64,000 nucleotides of DNA from Streptomyces sp. NBRC 110035 (GCF_000829695.1 NZ_BBNN01000019.1:52370-116369); one strand, 5' to 3'. Numbered from the stretch's first letter, positions 43,276 through 52,143 are shown. The notes: generated by a model from the letters alone, not told the origin. A program made the numbers and translations.

Positions 43276-44132
43276 ACGCGGGTGGCGGTGGCGCCGAAGA
43301 CCTCCTCTCGTCCGGTGGCGTCGAGGTCCGCGGTCAGTGTGCGGGCGGCGGCCAGGACGTCGCCGTAGGACGCGGCGAGGGTGCACACCGGCCAGTCCGA
43401 ACCGAACATCAGCCGTCCGGGACCGAAGGCGTCCAGGACGACGTCGGCGTACGGGCGCAGCTCGTCGACGCTCCAGGTGGCCGGGGCGGCCTCGGTGACC
43501 AGGCCGGAGAGTTTGCAGACCGTGTTCGGCAGCGCGGCCAGGGCGCGGACGTCACGGGCCCAGGGTTCGAGCCGGCCCGAGGCGACGGGCGGCTTGCCGG
43601 CGTGGTCGAGGACGAAGGTGAGCCGGGACAGCGAGGCCGCCGCGCGGACGCAGGCGGGGAGCTGGTGGGGCTGGACCACCAGGTCGTAGACCAGGCCCGC
43701 GTCGGCGACGGCGGCGAGGGAGCGCTGCACGTCGGTCCGCAGCAGCCAGCCGGGATCGGGCTCGCTCTGGACCTGGTGCCTGATGCCCTTCAGGAACTGT
43801 CCGCCGGGCTGTTCGCGCAGCCGGGCCAGCTCGTCGGCGAGGCCGGGGCGGGTGAGGTCGGTCCAGCCGACGACCCCGGCGACCAGGTCGTGCGCGGCGG
43901 CCAGGGCCAGCAGTTCCGGGGTCTCCTCGTCGACGGTGACGGTCTGGACCAGGACGGTGCGGCGCACACCGGCCGCGCGGGCCTCGGGAAGCAGGTCGTC
44001 CATCGTGAAGTCGCGTCGCAGGGACCGGAGCCGGGGGCCAGCGATCCAGTCCTGGTCGCGGACGGACAGGTCCCAGACGTGGTGGTGCGTGTCGACGACG
44101 ACCGCGTCGGGAGGCAGGTCGGCAGGGGTCAC
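43263..44132 (-). CDS. Amidohydrolase-2 family lactonase (L-fuconolactonase-type)
   Basis: The 289-residue TIM-barrel hydrolase shows the metal-binding DTHHHVWDLS at the N-terminus, DHAGKPP mid-protein (His/Lys region, about 177) and FGSDWPVCTL near 240. This pattern fits aldonolactonases of L-fucose/L-rhamnose pathways, which open the lactone made by a sugar dehydrogenase. GTG 44132 overlaps the stop of the aldo/keto reductase gene (44129-44132). It is the last gene of a four-gene operon that also encodes L-fuconate dehydratase, an SDR and an aldo/keto reductase. Confidence 0.88.
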   Translation of the reverse strand: MTPADLPPDAVVVDTHHHVWDLSVRDQDWIAGPRLRSLRRDFTMDDLLPEARAAGVRRTVLVQTVTVDEETPELLALAAAHDLVAGVVGWTDLTRPGLADELARLREQPGGQFLKGIRHQVQSEPDPGWLLRTDVQRSLAAVADAGLVYDLVVQPHQLPACVRAAASLSRLTFVLDHAGKPPVASGRLEPWARDVRALAALPNTVCKLSGLVTEAAPATWSVDELRPYADVVLDAFGPGRLMFGSDWPVCTLAASYGDVLAAARTLTADLDATGREEVFGATATRVYAL

Positions 44133-45139
44133 GGCGACTCCCCCGCCCGTTCCTCGGCCGGGACGGGGGCCTCGGGCGGCAGAAGGCCGGTGGTGCGCAG
44201 CTCCTGCCACAGGGCGGCGGGTACGGGGGCGGTGAACTGGTCGGCGCAGTCGTGGACTTCGGCCGCCGAGCGGGCTCCGACCAGGACGCTCGCGACAGCC
44301 GGGTGGGCGGCGCAGAAGGCCAGGGCGGCGGCGCGCAGGGTGGTGCCGTGGCGTTCGGCCGCCCGGTGCAGCCGCCGGGCGCGGTCCAGCAACTCCTGTG
44401 GCGCGCTGCCGTAGTCGTAGGTGGCGCCCGGCTTCGGGTCGGCGAGCAGGCCGGAGTTGAAGGCGCCGCCGATGACCACGGAGACGCCGCGTTCCTGCGC
44501 GGCGGGCAGCAGGTCTCCCAGCGCGCTCTGGTCGAGCAGGGTGTGGCGGCCCGCGCACAGGACCACGTCGACGTCGGTGTCGCGGACGAAGCGGGTGAGC
44601 ATACGGGTCTGGTTCATGCCCGCGCCGATCGCGCCGACCACGCCTTCGGAGCGGAGCCTCTCCAGCGCCGGATAGCCCTCACGGAAGGCCTGTTCGGCGT
44701 GGTCGTCGGGGTCGTGGAGGTGGACGACGTCCACGCGGTCGAGGCCGAGGCGCTCCAGACTGGCCTCCAGACCGCGCCGTACTCCGTCGGCGCTGAAGTC
44801 CCAGACCCTGCGGTGGGTCGCGGGCACGGCGAATCCGTGGGCCAGGTCCTGTGGAGGCCCGTCGCCGCCGGCGCCGGCGGGTTCGAGGAGGCGGCCGACC
44901 TTGGTGGACACCGTGTACCGGCTGCACGGGAGGGCGCGCAGGGCGGCGCCGAGGCGGCGTTCGGACAGGCCGAGGCCGTAGTGCGGGGCGGTGTCGAAGA
45001 AGCGGATGCCGCGCTGCCAGGCGGCCTGCACCGCCTCGTGCGCCGTGTCCTCGCCGACCTCGGTGTACAGGTTGCCGATTCCGGCGGCGCCGAAGGCCAG
45101 GGGGGTGACCTCGACGCCGCTGCGGCCGAGCCGGTTCAC
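44129..45139 (-). CDS. Aldo/keto reductase (L-fucose/D-threo-aldose dehydrogenase-type)
   Basis: This 336-residue NAD(P)-linked barrel enzyme has the catalytic tetrad Asp (FFDTAPHYG), Tyr (same motif), Lys (VSTKVGRLL) and His (VVHLHDPDD). The AFGAAGIGNLYTEV and GLSERRLGAAL patterns fit the D-threo-aldose 1-dehydrogenase branch, which oxidises L-fucose to the lactone. GTG 45139 overlaps the SDR stop (45136-45139). In context it would carry out the first step of the L-fucose to L-fuconate route. Confidence 0.88.
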   Translation of the reverse strand: MNRLGRSGVEVTPLAFGAAGIGNLYTEVGEDTAHEAVQAAWQRGIRFFDTAPHYGLGLSERRLGAALRALPCSRYTVSTKVGRLLEPAGAGGDGPPQDLAHGFAVPATHRRVWDFSADGVRRGLEASLERLGLDRVDVVHLHDPDDHAEQAFREGYPALERLRSEGVVGAIGAGMNQTRMLTRFVRDTDVDVVLCAGRHTLLDQSALGDLLPAAQERGVSVVIGGAFNSGLLADPKPGATYDYGSAPQELLDRARRLHRAAERHGTTLRAAALAFCAAHPAVASVLVGARSAAEVHDCADQFTAPVPAALWQELRTTGLLPPEAPVPAEERAGESP

Positions 45140-45891
45140 CGGGCGGCCGGGCGCAGCCGCAGGCCCTGCATGCCGCCGTCGACCGCGAGGGCTGTTCCGG
45201 TGGTGGCACCGGACAGCGGGCTCGCCAGGTGGGCGATGGCCGCGGCGACCTCGGTGGCCGTCACGAGGCGGCCGGTGGGCTGGCGGGCCTCGAGTGCGGC
45301 GCGTTCGGCGGCGGGGTCGTCGGCCGCGTCGAGCAGGCGGCCGATCCAGGGCGTGTCGACGGTGCCCGGGGTGACGCAGTTGACGCGGACGCCCTCGTGG
45401 ACGTGGTCGGCGGCCATGGCGAGGGTCAGGGAGTGGACGGCGCCCTTGGTCGCGCTGTACAGGGCCCGCTGGGGCAGGCCCGCGGTGGCGGCGACGGAGC
45501 AGGTGTTGACGATCGCCGCGTGTGCGGACGCCCGCAGGTGCGGCAGGCAGGCGCGGGCGGTGCGGACCATGCCGAGGACGTTGACGTCGAAGACGTGGTG
45601 CCACTCCTCGTCGGAGTTGGTCTCGACGGTGCCCCGGGCACCGATGCCGGCGTTGTTGACCAGCACGTCGAGCCCGCCGAGGCCGGTGACGGCGGCGGCC
45701 ACCGCCGCGCGCAGCGAGGCGTCGTCGGTGACGTCGGCGCGGTGTCCGGTGAGGGGCGCCGCGACGCCGGACGGGTCCAGGTCGAGGACGGCCACCCGGG
45801 CGCCGCGCGCGGCGAGGAGGTCCGCGGTGGCCCGGCCGATGCCGGAGGCGCCGCCGGTCACCAGGGCCGTCAGCCCTTCGAAGTCGCTCAT
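45136..45891 (-). CDS. Short-chain dehydrogenase/reductase (2-keto-3-deoxy-L-fuconate dehydrogenase-type)
   Basis: The 251-residue classical SDR has the cofactor motif [25 protein letters not shown], the catalytic Ser ([10 protein letters not shown]), and YSATK for Tyr/Lys. A hydrophilic Asp at strand-2 end ([10 protein letters not shown]) favours NAD. In fucose operons the SDR oxidises 2-keto-3-deoxy-L-fuconate. The ATG overlaps the dehydratase stop (45888-45891), so all four genes are coupled. Confidence 0.9.
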   Translation of the reverse strand: MSDFEGLTALVTGGASGIGRATADLLAARGARVAVLDLDPSGVAAPLTGHRADVTDDASLRAAVAAAVTGLGGLDVLVNNAGIGARGTVETNSDEEWHHVFDVNVLGMVRTARACLPHLRASAHAAIVNTCSVAATAGLPQRALYSATKGAVHSLTLAMAADHVHEGVRVNCVTPGTVDTPWIGRLLDAADDPAAERAALEARQPTGRLVTATEVAAAIAHLASPLSGATTGTALAVDGGMQGLRLRPAAR

Positions 45892-47294
45892 GCCGCCCGC
45901 TCCTTCTCATGCATCGTGCCGGACGGGTCCGTACCGGGCCGGGTGCCCGGGTCGGCGGCCCAGAAGGCACCGTCGGGGTAGGTGTACCGGGCCAGGGACT
46001 CGGGCCGCATGGCGGCCGAGAAGCCCGGTGCGGTGGGTGCCGTGTAGTGACCCCGGCGGATCACCACGGGGTCGAGGAAGTGGTCGTGCAGATGGTCGAC
46101 GTACTCGATGACCCGGTCCTCGGTGGTGCCGGAGAGGGCCACGTAGTCGAACATCGACAGGTGCTGCACGAGTTCGCACAGCCCGACGCCGCCGGCGTGC
46201 GGGCACACCGGCGCTCCGTACTTGGCGGCGAGCAGCAGGATCGCGAGGTTCTCGGGGACCCCGCCGACGCGGGCGGCGTCGATCTGGACGATGTCGAGGG
46301 CGCCGGCCTGGAGGAACTGTTTGAAGACGATCCGGTTGGGGGCGTGCTCGCCGGTGGCCACCTTCACCGGGGCGACGGCCCGCCGGATCGTCGCGTGGCC
46401 GAGCACGTCGTCGGGGCTCGTGGGCTCCTCGATCCAGTACGGGTCGAACGCAGCGAGCGCCTTCGTCCAGCGGATCGCCTCGTCCACGTCCCAGCGCTGG
46501 TTGGCGTCGATCGCGATGCGGATGCCGGGGCCGACGGCCGCGCGGGCTGCCCTGCAGCGGCGGATGTCGTCCTCGATGTCGGCGCCGACCTTGAGCTTGA
46601 TCTGGCGGAAGCCGTCGGCGACCGCGCGGACGGCGAGCCGGGTCAGCTTGTCGTCGTCGTAGCCGAGCCAGCCGGGTGAGGTGGTGTACGCGGGGTAGCC
46701 GTGCGCCAGCAGCCGGGCCGTGCGTTCCCCGGCGCCCTCACGGCCACGGCGCAGGAGGGTCAGGGCCTCCTCGGGGGTGAGGGCGTCGGTGAGGTAGCGG
46801 AAGTCGATCTGCCGGACCAGCCATTCGGGTTCGGCCTCGGCGAGCAGCCGCCACAGCGGTCTGTCCGCGCGTTTGGCGGCCAGGTCCCAGACGGCGTTGA
46901 CGACCGCGCCGATCGCCATGTGCATCACGCCCTTCTCGGGTCCCAGCCAGCGCAGCTGGCTGTCGCCGGTCAGGTCGCGGTTCAGGACGGCGGGGTCGGC
47001 GCAGAGCTCGTCGACGGGCCGGCCGACCAGGTGTCCGCGCAGCGCCTCGATCGCGGCGACCTGTACGTCGTTGCCCCGCCCGATGGTGAACGCGAATCCG
47101 TGCCCCTCGTGCCCGTCGGCGGCGTCGGTGCGCAGGACGACGTAGGCGGCCGAGTAGTCGGGATCGGGGTTCATGGCGTCGGAGCCGTCGAGTTCGCGCG
47201 AGGTGGGGAACCGGACGTCGTACGTGTCGACGGCGGTGACACGGGCGGGGGTCGGGGGCACGAAGGGCCTTTCGGTGGGTGGCAGAAGCGGCAC
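45888..47294 (-). CDS. Enolase-superfamily sugar-acid dehydratase (L-fuconate dehydratase-type)
   Basis: The 468-residue Mg-dependent enzyme belongs to the mandelate racemase group. Catalytic KxK is in QIKLKVGAD, metal ligands in [21 protein letters not shown] and ATGEHAPN, and the base His in [32 protein letters not shown] near the N-terminus is characteristic of L-fuconate dehydratases. It dehydrates L-fuconate to 2-keto-3-deoxy-fuconate. The start is GTG 47294, after AGGA. No transporter gene is included in the operon. It faces a FadR-type regulator across palindromic sites. Confidence 0.92.
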   Translation of the reverse strand: MPLLPPTERPFVPPTPARVTAVDTYDVRFPTSRELDGSDAMNPDPDYSAAYVVLRTDAADGHEGHGFAFTIGRGNDVQVAAIEALRGHLVGRPVDELCADPAVLNRDLTGDSQLRWLGPEKGVMHMAIGAVVNAVWDLAAKRADRPLWRLLAEAEPEWLVRQIDFRYLTDALTPEEALTLLRRGREGAGERTARLLAHGYPAYTTSPGWLGYDDDKLTRLAVRAVADGFRQIKLKVGADIEDDIRRCRAARAAVGPGIRIAIDANQRWDVDEAIRWTKALAAFDPYWIEEPTSPDDVLGHATIRRAVAPVKVATGEHAPNRIVFKQFLQAGALDIVQIDAARVGGVPENLAILLLAAKYGAPVCPHAGGVGLCELVQHLSMFDYVALSGTTEDRVIEYVDHLHDHFLDPVVIRRGHYTAPTAPGFSAAMRPESLARYTYPDGAFWAADPGTRPGTDPSGTMHEKERAA

Positions 47295-47315
47295 GTGGTC
47301 GTTCCTGGCGCATAT

Positions 47316-47330
47316 TTATCAGACCACTTA
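47316..47330. promoter_or_regulatory. Degenerate copy of the FadR-type operator
   Basis: TTATCAGACCACTTA contains the same AGTGG TC(T/C)GA core on the minus strand as the perfect site at 47379-47391. It lies 22 nt before the dehydratase start, in A+T-rich DNA, a good place to block the operon promoter. Confidence 0.5.
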
Positions 47331-47378
47331 CCGGATGCGACACCTCCGAGGCGCGATTTCTCCCCCTCTGCACCCTCA

Positions 47379-47391
47379 GTGGTCCGACCAC
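47379..47391. promoter_or_regulatory. FadR-type palindromic operator candidate
   Basis: GTGGTC-C-GACCAC is a perfect 13-bp palindrome and fits the TGGTNNNACCA form known for FadR-subfamily GntR proteins. It lies 43 nt before the regulator start. Confidence 0.65.
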
Positions 47392-47433
47392 CATGAGGGC
47401 TAGACTGCGCGCACCGGCGACGGGAGGAGGGGC

Positions 47434-48162
47434 GTGGACGCGACCGCGACCGGGGACACGGGCACCGGCCCGGCCCCGCGGAAGGGCACCGTGACGCAGC
47501 GCGCCATCGAGCGGATCAAGGAGATGATCCGCGAGGGGCGGCTGCAGCCGGGCGAGCGGCTGCCCACCGAGCGCGATCTCGCCGTCCGGCTGGGCATCTC
47601 CCGCAGTTCGATGCGGGAGGCCGTCCGCGCACTCACGGTGCTGGGCGTGCTCGAGGCCCGGCACGGCTCGGGCATCTACGTGACGCGGCTGGAGGCCGGT
47701 GACCTGCTGGAGACCTTCGGGGTCGTGGCGGACCTGTCCCGGGGGCCGCGCCTGGTCGAGCTCCTCGAGGTGCGCCGGGCGCTGGAGTCGACGGCGACCG
47801 CGCTGGCCGCCGCGCGGATCGCACCGGACCAGCTGGCCGAGGTCGCCGGGCACCTGGCCGCGATGAACGCCACCGACGACCCGGAGGAGATCCTCGCCCA
47901 CGATCTGGCCTTCCACCGCGAGATCGCCGCCGCGGCGGGCAACGGGACGCTGGCCGCGATCCTGGACGGTCTGTCGTCCCGCACCTTCCGGGCCCGGGTC
48001 TGGCGCGGCTACCAGGAGGAGGGGGCCTTCGCCCGTACCCGTCGCGAGCACGCCGCGATCCACCGCGCCCTGGCCGCCCGCGACCCGGAGGCCGCGCGAG
48101 CGGCGGCAGCGGCCCACGTGGGCGAGGTCGAGCAGTGGCTGCGCTCCCAACTGGACGGCTGA
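47434..48162 (+). CDS. GntR/FadR-family transcriptional regulator
   Basis: This 242-residue protein has an N-terminal winged helix-turn-helix (about 18-85: RAIERIKEMIREGRLQPGER, LGISRSSMREAVRALTVLGV, RHGSGIYV) and an all-helical FCD effector domain (about 100-235) with metal-ligand type residues (D in AHDLAFHREI, H in the AHDL/FHRE blocks, H in RREHAAIHRAL). It is divergent from the fucose-type operon with a matching perfect palindrome between, so it is probably its repressor. The GTG start at 47434 follows GGGAGGAGGGGC. Confidence 0.92.
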   Translation: MDATATGDTGTGPAPRKGTVTQRAIERIKEMIREGRLQPGERLPTERDLAVRLGISRSSMREAVRALTVLGVLEARHGSGIYVTRLEAGDLLETFGVVADLSRGPRLVELLEVRRALESTATALAAARIAPDQLAEVAGHLAAMNATDDPEEILAHDLAFHREIAAAAGNGTLAAILDGLSSRTFRARVWRGYQEEGAFARTRREHAAIHRALAARDPEAARAAAAAHVGEVEQWLRSQLDG

Positions 48163-48413
48163 GCAGCCCGGTTGTTGCGGTGATCGGCTGCGCACCACTA
48201 TGGTCGGCCGGGTGACTGCCGGGTCGGCCTTGGGCCACACACGAAAGACGCTCCCGGCCTCGGCGTGAGCCAGGCGGGGGTGTCCCCGCTCGCGCCCGGC
48301 CGAGGACGGCGCTCCTCCCGCGCCCCGCCCTCCTCTCCGCGTTCCTTTCCCGCTCCCCGCCGCGCCCCGCGCGGCGTCCCCGACGGAAACCGACCCCCGG
48401 AGACCAGACAGCC

Positions 48414-48815
48414 ATGCCCGAGACGTCCACCACGACCGTCCAGTTGGACCACACCGTCGTCCTCGCCCGCGACCGCCGCCTGTCGGCGGAGTTCCTCGCC
48501 GTGATCCTGGGGCTGGAGGTCGGCGCCCCCTTCGGCCCGTTCCTGCCCGTCGACCTGGGCAACGGCGTGACCCTCGACTACTACGAGCAGCGCGACGAGC
48601 CCATACAGTCGCAGCACTACGCGTTCCTCGTCCCCGAGGACCGGTTCGACACGATGATCGCCCGCCTGGGGGCGGTCGGGGTCACCTACTACGCCGACCC
48701 GCACCACACCGAACCCGGCCGGATCAACCGCCTCTTCGGCGGTCGCGGCGCCTACTTCGACGACCCGGACGGCCACAACCTGGAGATCATGACCCGGCCC
48801 TACGCCCGCCCCTGA
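48414..48815 (+). CDS. VOC (glyoxalase-fold) protein, paralogue of the gene at 8740
   Basis: This 133-residue single-domain VOC protein reads LDHTVVLARDRRLSAEFLAV, HYAFLVPEDRFDTMIARL and AYFDDPDGHNLEIMTRPYA. Its metal-ligand positions (His in LDHTVV, His in HYAFLV, Glu in LEIMT) are the same as in the 8740-9168 protein, and long blocks match (QHYAFLV.ED.F, GHxLE(V/I)xTRPY). So the two arose by duplication or transfer. ATG 48414; the upstream ribosome site is weak (AGACCAGACAGCC). It stands alone and is convergent with a GNAT gene. Confidence 0.88.
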   Translation: MPETSTTTVQLDHTVVLARDRRLSAEFLAVILGLEVGAPFGPFLPVDLGNGVTLDYYEQRDEPIQSQHYAFLVPEDRFDTMIARLGAVGVTYYADPHHTEPGRINRLFGGRGAYFDDPDGHNLEIMTRPYARP

Positions 48816-48833
48816 GCCAGGCCGCCGGCCGGC

Positions 48834-49316
48834 TCACAGCGCCCGGTACATGACGTGCAGACCGACCCGTCCGTGCCGGGGGTGCTCGTACGCCCCGGGG
48901 ACCGTCCCGAGGACCGTGAAACCGAGGGAGGTCCACAGCCGTACGGCGGGGTTGGTCTCGACGACGGCGTTGAACACCATGCCCCGGTAGCCGGCCGCGC
49001 GGGCCTCGTCCAGCAGGTGCCCGGCGAGGGCGCGGCCGTGTCCCCGGCCGGCGTGGTCGGGGTCGACCATGAAGCCGGCGTTGGCGATCCGGGCCGCCGG
49101 ACCGCCGTAGTTCGGGGTGAGGTAGGCGGAGGCGACGACCGCTCCGGCGCCGTCCTCGACGACGTACACCTGTTTCGCCGGGTTCATCCACAGGACCCGG
49201 GCGGCCTCCTCGGAGGTGTCCGGGTCCCAGGTGTACGTCTCGCCCGCGGCGACGATGCGGTGCCAGAACGGCCATATGCGTGGCCAGTCGTCGGCGACTG
49301 CTTCCCTGATCGGCAT
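48834..49316 (-). CDS. GNAT-family N-acetyltransferase
   Basis: The 160-residue protein has the GNAT core: IREAVADDWPRIWPFWHRIV, GAVVASAYLTPNYGG, and acetyl-CoA loop MVDPDHAGRGHGRALAGHLL, followed by GMVFNAVVETNPAVRLWTSL and GFTVLGTVPGAY. This matches the phosphinothricin-type acetyltransferase-like group. The ATG at 49316 is preferred over 49343 since the homologous domain starts there. A 57-codon gene (49381-49554) lies 64 nt upstream on the same strand and may share the transcript. Acceptor unknown. Confidence 0.88.
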   Translation of the reverse strand: MPIREAVADDWPRIWPFWHRIVAAGETYTWDPDTSEEAARVLWMNPAKQVYVVEDGAGAVVASAYLTPNYGGPAARIANAGFMVDPDHAGRGHGRALAGHLLDEARAAGYRGMVFNAVVETNPAVRLWTSLGFTVLGTVPGAYEHPRHGRVGLHVMYRAL

Positions 49317-49380
49317 GGACGCGAGTCTGGCACGCTCCCGCACCCGGCGGTCACGCGGGGCGGGGAGGGCGGGTCCGGCG

Positions 49381-49554
49381 TCAGTCGACGCTGGGCAGGA
49401 TATGGGGCTCGGCGAGGTCGTCCTCGTAGCCCGCCAGGCGGATCGGGGCCGACCTGGCCCACACGTCGAGGCTGCCGAGCTCGCCGGCCGGACGGCCCGC
49501 TCGCTCGGGGCGTTCCTTGACGGGCTGCTCCGCGTTGGTCTTCTCCGGTGTCAC
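49381..49554 (-). CDS. 57-residue small protein, possibly a modified-peptide precursor
   Basis: This small gene starts at GTG 49554, preceded by a perfect AAGGAG with a 6-nt gap, and ends TGA at 49381. Codons have the usual G/C third bases. The N-terminal half (MTPEKTNAEQPVKERPERAG) is polar, the C-terminal half (SLDVWARSAPIRLAGYEDD then LAEPHILPSVD) is more structured with Trp, Tyr and Pro. That leader-core-like division and size resemble ribosomally made peptide precursors. No modification enzyme is adjacent except the GNAT gene 64 nt downstream on the same strand. I do not recognise the family with certainty. Confidence 0.7.
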   Translation of the reverse strand: MTPEKTNAEQPVKERPERAGRPAGELGSLDVWARSAPIRLAGYEDDLAEPHILPSVD

Positions 49555-50031
49555 CGCGCACTCCTTATGTGTCGGTCACCCTCGGGACGTGCCGCGCCGG
49601 TCCTGCCGCGCCTGCGTCGTACGTCCGCCCGGGCATGAGGGGAAAGCCGTTCGGACGCGGTGGCGCCGGTTGATCGTAGGAGAGCAGGCCGCTGTGAAGC
49701 GGCGTGTCCCATGACGGACCGGTGGGTGTGGGTAGGACCCTTTACTGCTGCCCGTCCGCCTCAGATTAGCCAAATGAGCGGACCCCTGCTCGATGGGGCT
49801 GAAAACTCGATGTAACGATCTCCTGCCGGACCGTACTCGTTCCACCCCCATATGCCGCTATTTCACCATCGGAGCCGCTGCAACCGATCACTCGATCGGA
49901 CTACAGGGGTGTCCACGTTTTCGAGAAGGTCGCACGATCACGGCGCAGTTCAGGTCCTGTTGGCCGGCACGCAAGCTCGTCATGGTGGTCTGCCGTACGG
50001 CAGAACGGCTGTCTTCCAGGAGGACCGGCGC
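49555..50031. other. 477-bp divergent intergenic region
   Basis: This is one of the most A+T-rich stretches of the window and holds promoters for the small gene (leftward) and the HD-like gene (rightward). No codon-biased frame is present. The only precise element is the 16-bp palindrome at 49989-50004. Confidence 0.4.
49989..50004. promoter_or_regulatory. Perfect 16-bp palindrome before the HD-like gene
   Basis: TCTGCCGTACGGCAGA is fully self-complementary and ends 27 nt before the start codon at 50032. It could be an operator or a leader hairpin. Confidence 0.55.
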
Positions 50032-50475
50032 ATGGAGCTGCGCAGTGTCGAGGAGCTGATGGACCTGCTGTACGCCTGCCGGGGCGCCCGGGACGTCCCG
50101 GTTCCCGGCGGGGCCCCGGTCGACGCGTACGACCATGCCCTGCGGACCGCCGCGCTGCTGCGCCGGAGGCGCCCCGCCGACAAGGAGCTTCAGGCGGCGG
50201 GGCTGGTCCTGCCGGTCGGCCGGCTGCTGCAGCCGGGCGGGCCCTCCGACCGGGCCGCGGACGCGGTGCGCGCGCTGCTCGGCGGGCGGGTGGCGGAACT
50301 GGTCCGCCACCGGCCCCGGCACGGTCTCCGGGGCGAGGAGGACGACCTCCTCGCCCTGCGCACGGCGGACGAGGAGGCCCGTACCGCCTGCTTCGACGCC
50401 GGGGTCCTGGAGGACTGGCGCACGGTGCTGGAGCTGCTGGCGGCCCGCACCTCCCGGCTCGGCGCGGTGGACTGA
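50032..50475 (+). CDS. HD-domain-like protein lacking the HD metal motif
   Basis: This 147-residue helical protein looks like a small HD-family (inositol oxygenase/PhnZ-like) protein: VEELMDLLYACRGARDV, then YDHALRTAALLRR, which keeps the first His. Where relatives have a 'LLHDIGHLL' type motif this one has GLVLPVGRLLQ, so the metal-binding His-Asp pair is missing. The remainder (VAELVRHRPRHGLRGEEDDL, TACFDAGVLEDW) keeps the helical layout. It is probably not catalytic. ATG 50032 follows CAGGAGGACCGGCG. Confidence in the HD relationship is moderate. Confidence 0.68.
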   Translation: MELRSVEELMDLLYACRGARDVPVPGGAPVDAYDHALRTAALLRRRRPADKELQAAGLVLPVGRLLQPGGPSDRAADAVRALLGGRVAELVRHRPRHGLRGEEDDLLALRTADEEARTACFDAGVLEDWRTVLELLAARTSRLGAVD

Positions 50476-50511
50476 CTCCCCGCCGCCTCCGCCGGACGCC
50501 GGGCGGCCGCG

Positions 50512-52023
50512 TCACCACCTGCCGGGCGCGTAGTCCTTCAGGAAGACGCCGTACAGGTCCTCGCCCGCCTCGCCGCGCACGATGGGGTCGTAGACGCGGG
50601 CCGCGCCGTCGATCAGGTCCAGCGGGGCGTGGAAGCCGGCGTCCGCGAGGCGGATCTTGTCGGGGTGGGGGCGCTCGTCGGTGATCCAGCCGGTGTCGAC
50701 GGCCGTCATCAGGATGCGGTCGTTGTCGAACATCTCCTGGGCGCTGGTACGCGTGAGCATGTTCAGGGCGGCCTTGGCCATGTTGGTGTGCGGGTGGCCC
50801 GCGCCCTTGTAGCCGCGGTCGAAGACCCCCTCCATGGCGGAGACGTTCACGATGTACGTCCGCTTCGCCGCGGCGGCCGCCATCGCCGGGCGCAGCCTGC
50901 TGATGAGCAGGAACGGCGCCGTCGAGTTGCACAGCTGGACCTCGAGCAGCTCGACCGGGGTGACCTCCTCGACCGTCTGCACCCAGCTGTTGGTGTCGTG
51001 CAGGTCCGGAACCAGACCGCCCGCGTCGATCGCGGTGCCCGCCGCGATCCGCTCCGGGGAGGCCGACCCGGAGACCAGGGCGAGGCCGGTGACGTCCTGC
51101 GCGGTGAGCGCGCCGGAGCCCGCGACCGGGAGCTCGGCCACCGCGCCGGAACCGAAGCCGCCGATCACCTCGGCGGCGGGCAGCTCACCGGCGGGCAGCG
51201 GCGCGGACTCGGCGGCGACCAGCTCGCCGTAGGCCTGCGGGGAGCGCCGTACGGTCTGCGCGGCGTTGTTGATCAGGATGTCCAGCGGACCGGCGGCGGA
51301 CACCGACTCGGCGAGCGCGACCACCTGGGCCGGGTCGCGCAGGTCGATGCCGACGATCTTCAGCCGGTCGATCCACTGGTCGCTGTCGGGCTGCGCCTTG
51401 AAGCGGCGAACGGCGTCGTTCGGGAAGCGGGTCGTGATGGTGGTGTGGGCACCGTCGCGCAGCAGCCGCAGCGCGATGTACATGCCGATCTTGGCCCGGC
51501 CGCCGGTGAGCAGCGCGCGCTTGCCGGTGAGGTCGGCGCGGGCGTCCCGGCGGCTGCGGTTCTCGGCGGCGCACTTCTGGCAGAGCTGGTGGTAGAAGTA
51601 GTCGACCTCGACGTACCGCTGCTTGCAGATGTAGCAGGAGCGGGGGCGCTGGAGTATCCCCGCGATCGTGCCCTCCTCGGTGCGGGACGAGGGCAGGATG
51701 CCTTCCGTCTCGTCGTCGATGCGCTCGGCGGAGCCGGTGGCGGTGGCCTCGGTGACCGCCTTGTCGTGGGCGGTCTTGGCGGCCCGGCGCTCCTGGCGGC
51801 GGCGCTGCTTGACCATGCGGTAGATGTGCGAGGTGGCGCGGCGGACCGTGATCGCGTCCGGGTGGTCGACGTCGATCGTGTCGAGTTCCGCGAGCACGTC
51901 GAGGCACACGGCCAGCCGCTCCGGGTCGATGCCGGGCCCGTGCGCCACCACGTCCTCGCGCGCCACGGTGTCCCCGTGGGCCGCCGTGTCCGTGGCCCGG
52001 GGGCCGTCCTCTGTCACCGTCAT
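50512..52023 (-). CDS. SDR-family oxidoreductase with N-terminal zinc-ribbon extension
   Basis: The 503-residue protein has a helical N-terminal part (about 1-110), a four-cysteine zinc-ribbon (CYICKQRYVEVDYFYH and CQKCAAENRSRR, about 135-165), then an SDR domain (about 170-500). Here the nucleotide loop is TGGRAKIGMYIALRLLRDG and NNAAQT is present. The catalytic Ser is in NVSAMEG, and Lys in NMAKAALNML, but the Tyr of YxxxK is Thr (HTNMAK). A long insertion (about 285-370) separates the halves. So it is an SDR-like scaffold with an altered active site. ATG 52023. Function unknown; relatives occur widely in actinomycetes and in eukaryotes. Confidence 0.85.
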   Translation of the reverse strand: MTVTEDGPRATDTAAHGDTVAREDVVAHGPGIDPERLAVCLDVLAELDTIDVDHPDAITVRRATSHIYRMVKQRRRQERRAAKTAHDKAVTEATATGSAERIDDETEGILPSSRTEEGTIAGILQRPRSCYICKQRYVEVDYFYHQLCQKCAAENRSRRDARADLTGKRALLTGGRAKIGMYIALRLLRDGAHTTITTRFPNDAVRRFKAQPDSDQWIDRLKIVGIDLRDPAQVVALAESVSAAGPLDILINNAAQTVRRSPQAYGELVAAESAPLPAGELPAAEVIGGFGSGAVAELPVAGSGALTAQDVTGLALVSGSASPERIAAGTAIDAGGLVPDLHDTNSWVQTVEEVTPVELLEVQLCNSTAPFLLISRLRPAMAAAAAKRTYIVNVSAMEGVFDRGYKGAGHPHTNMAKAALNMLTRTSAQEMFDNDRILMTAVDTGWITDERPHPDKIRLADAGFHAPLDLIDGAARVYDPIVRGEAGEDLYGVFLKDYAPGRW

Positions 52024-52143
52024 CGCCGTTGCCGTTCCTGGTCTGCCGTGGCGGCGCTCCGGTCGCGCCCGCTGTCGAACGGGCGATTTTACGGAGCACC
52101 GGGCCGCAGCGCCAAACCCGTACCGGCCTGCGGCCGGGGTCGC

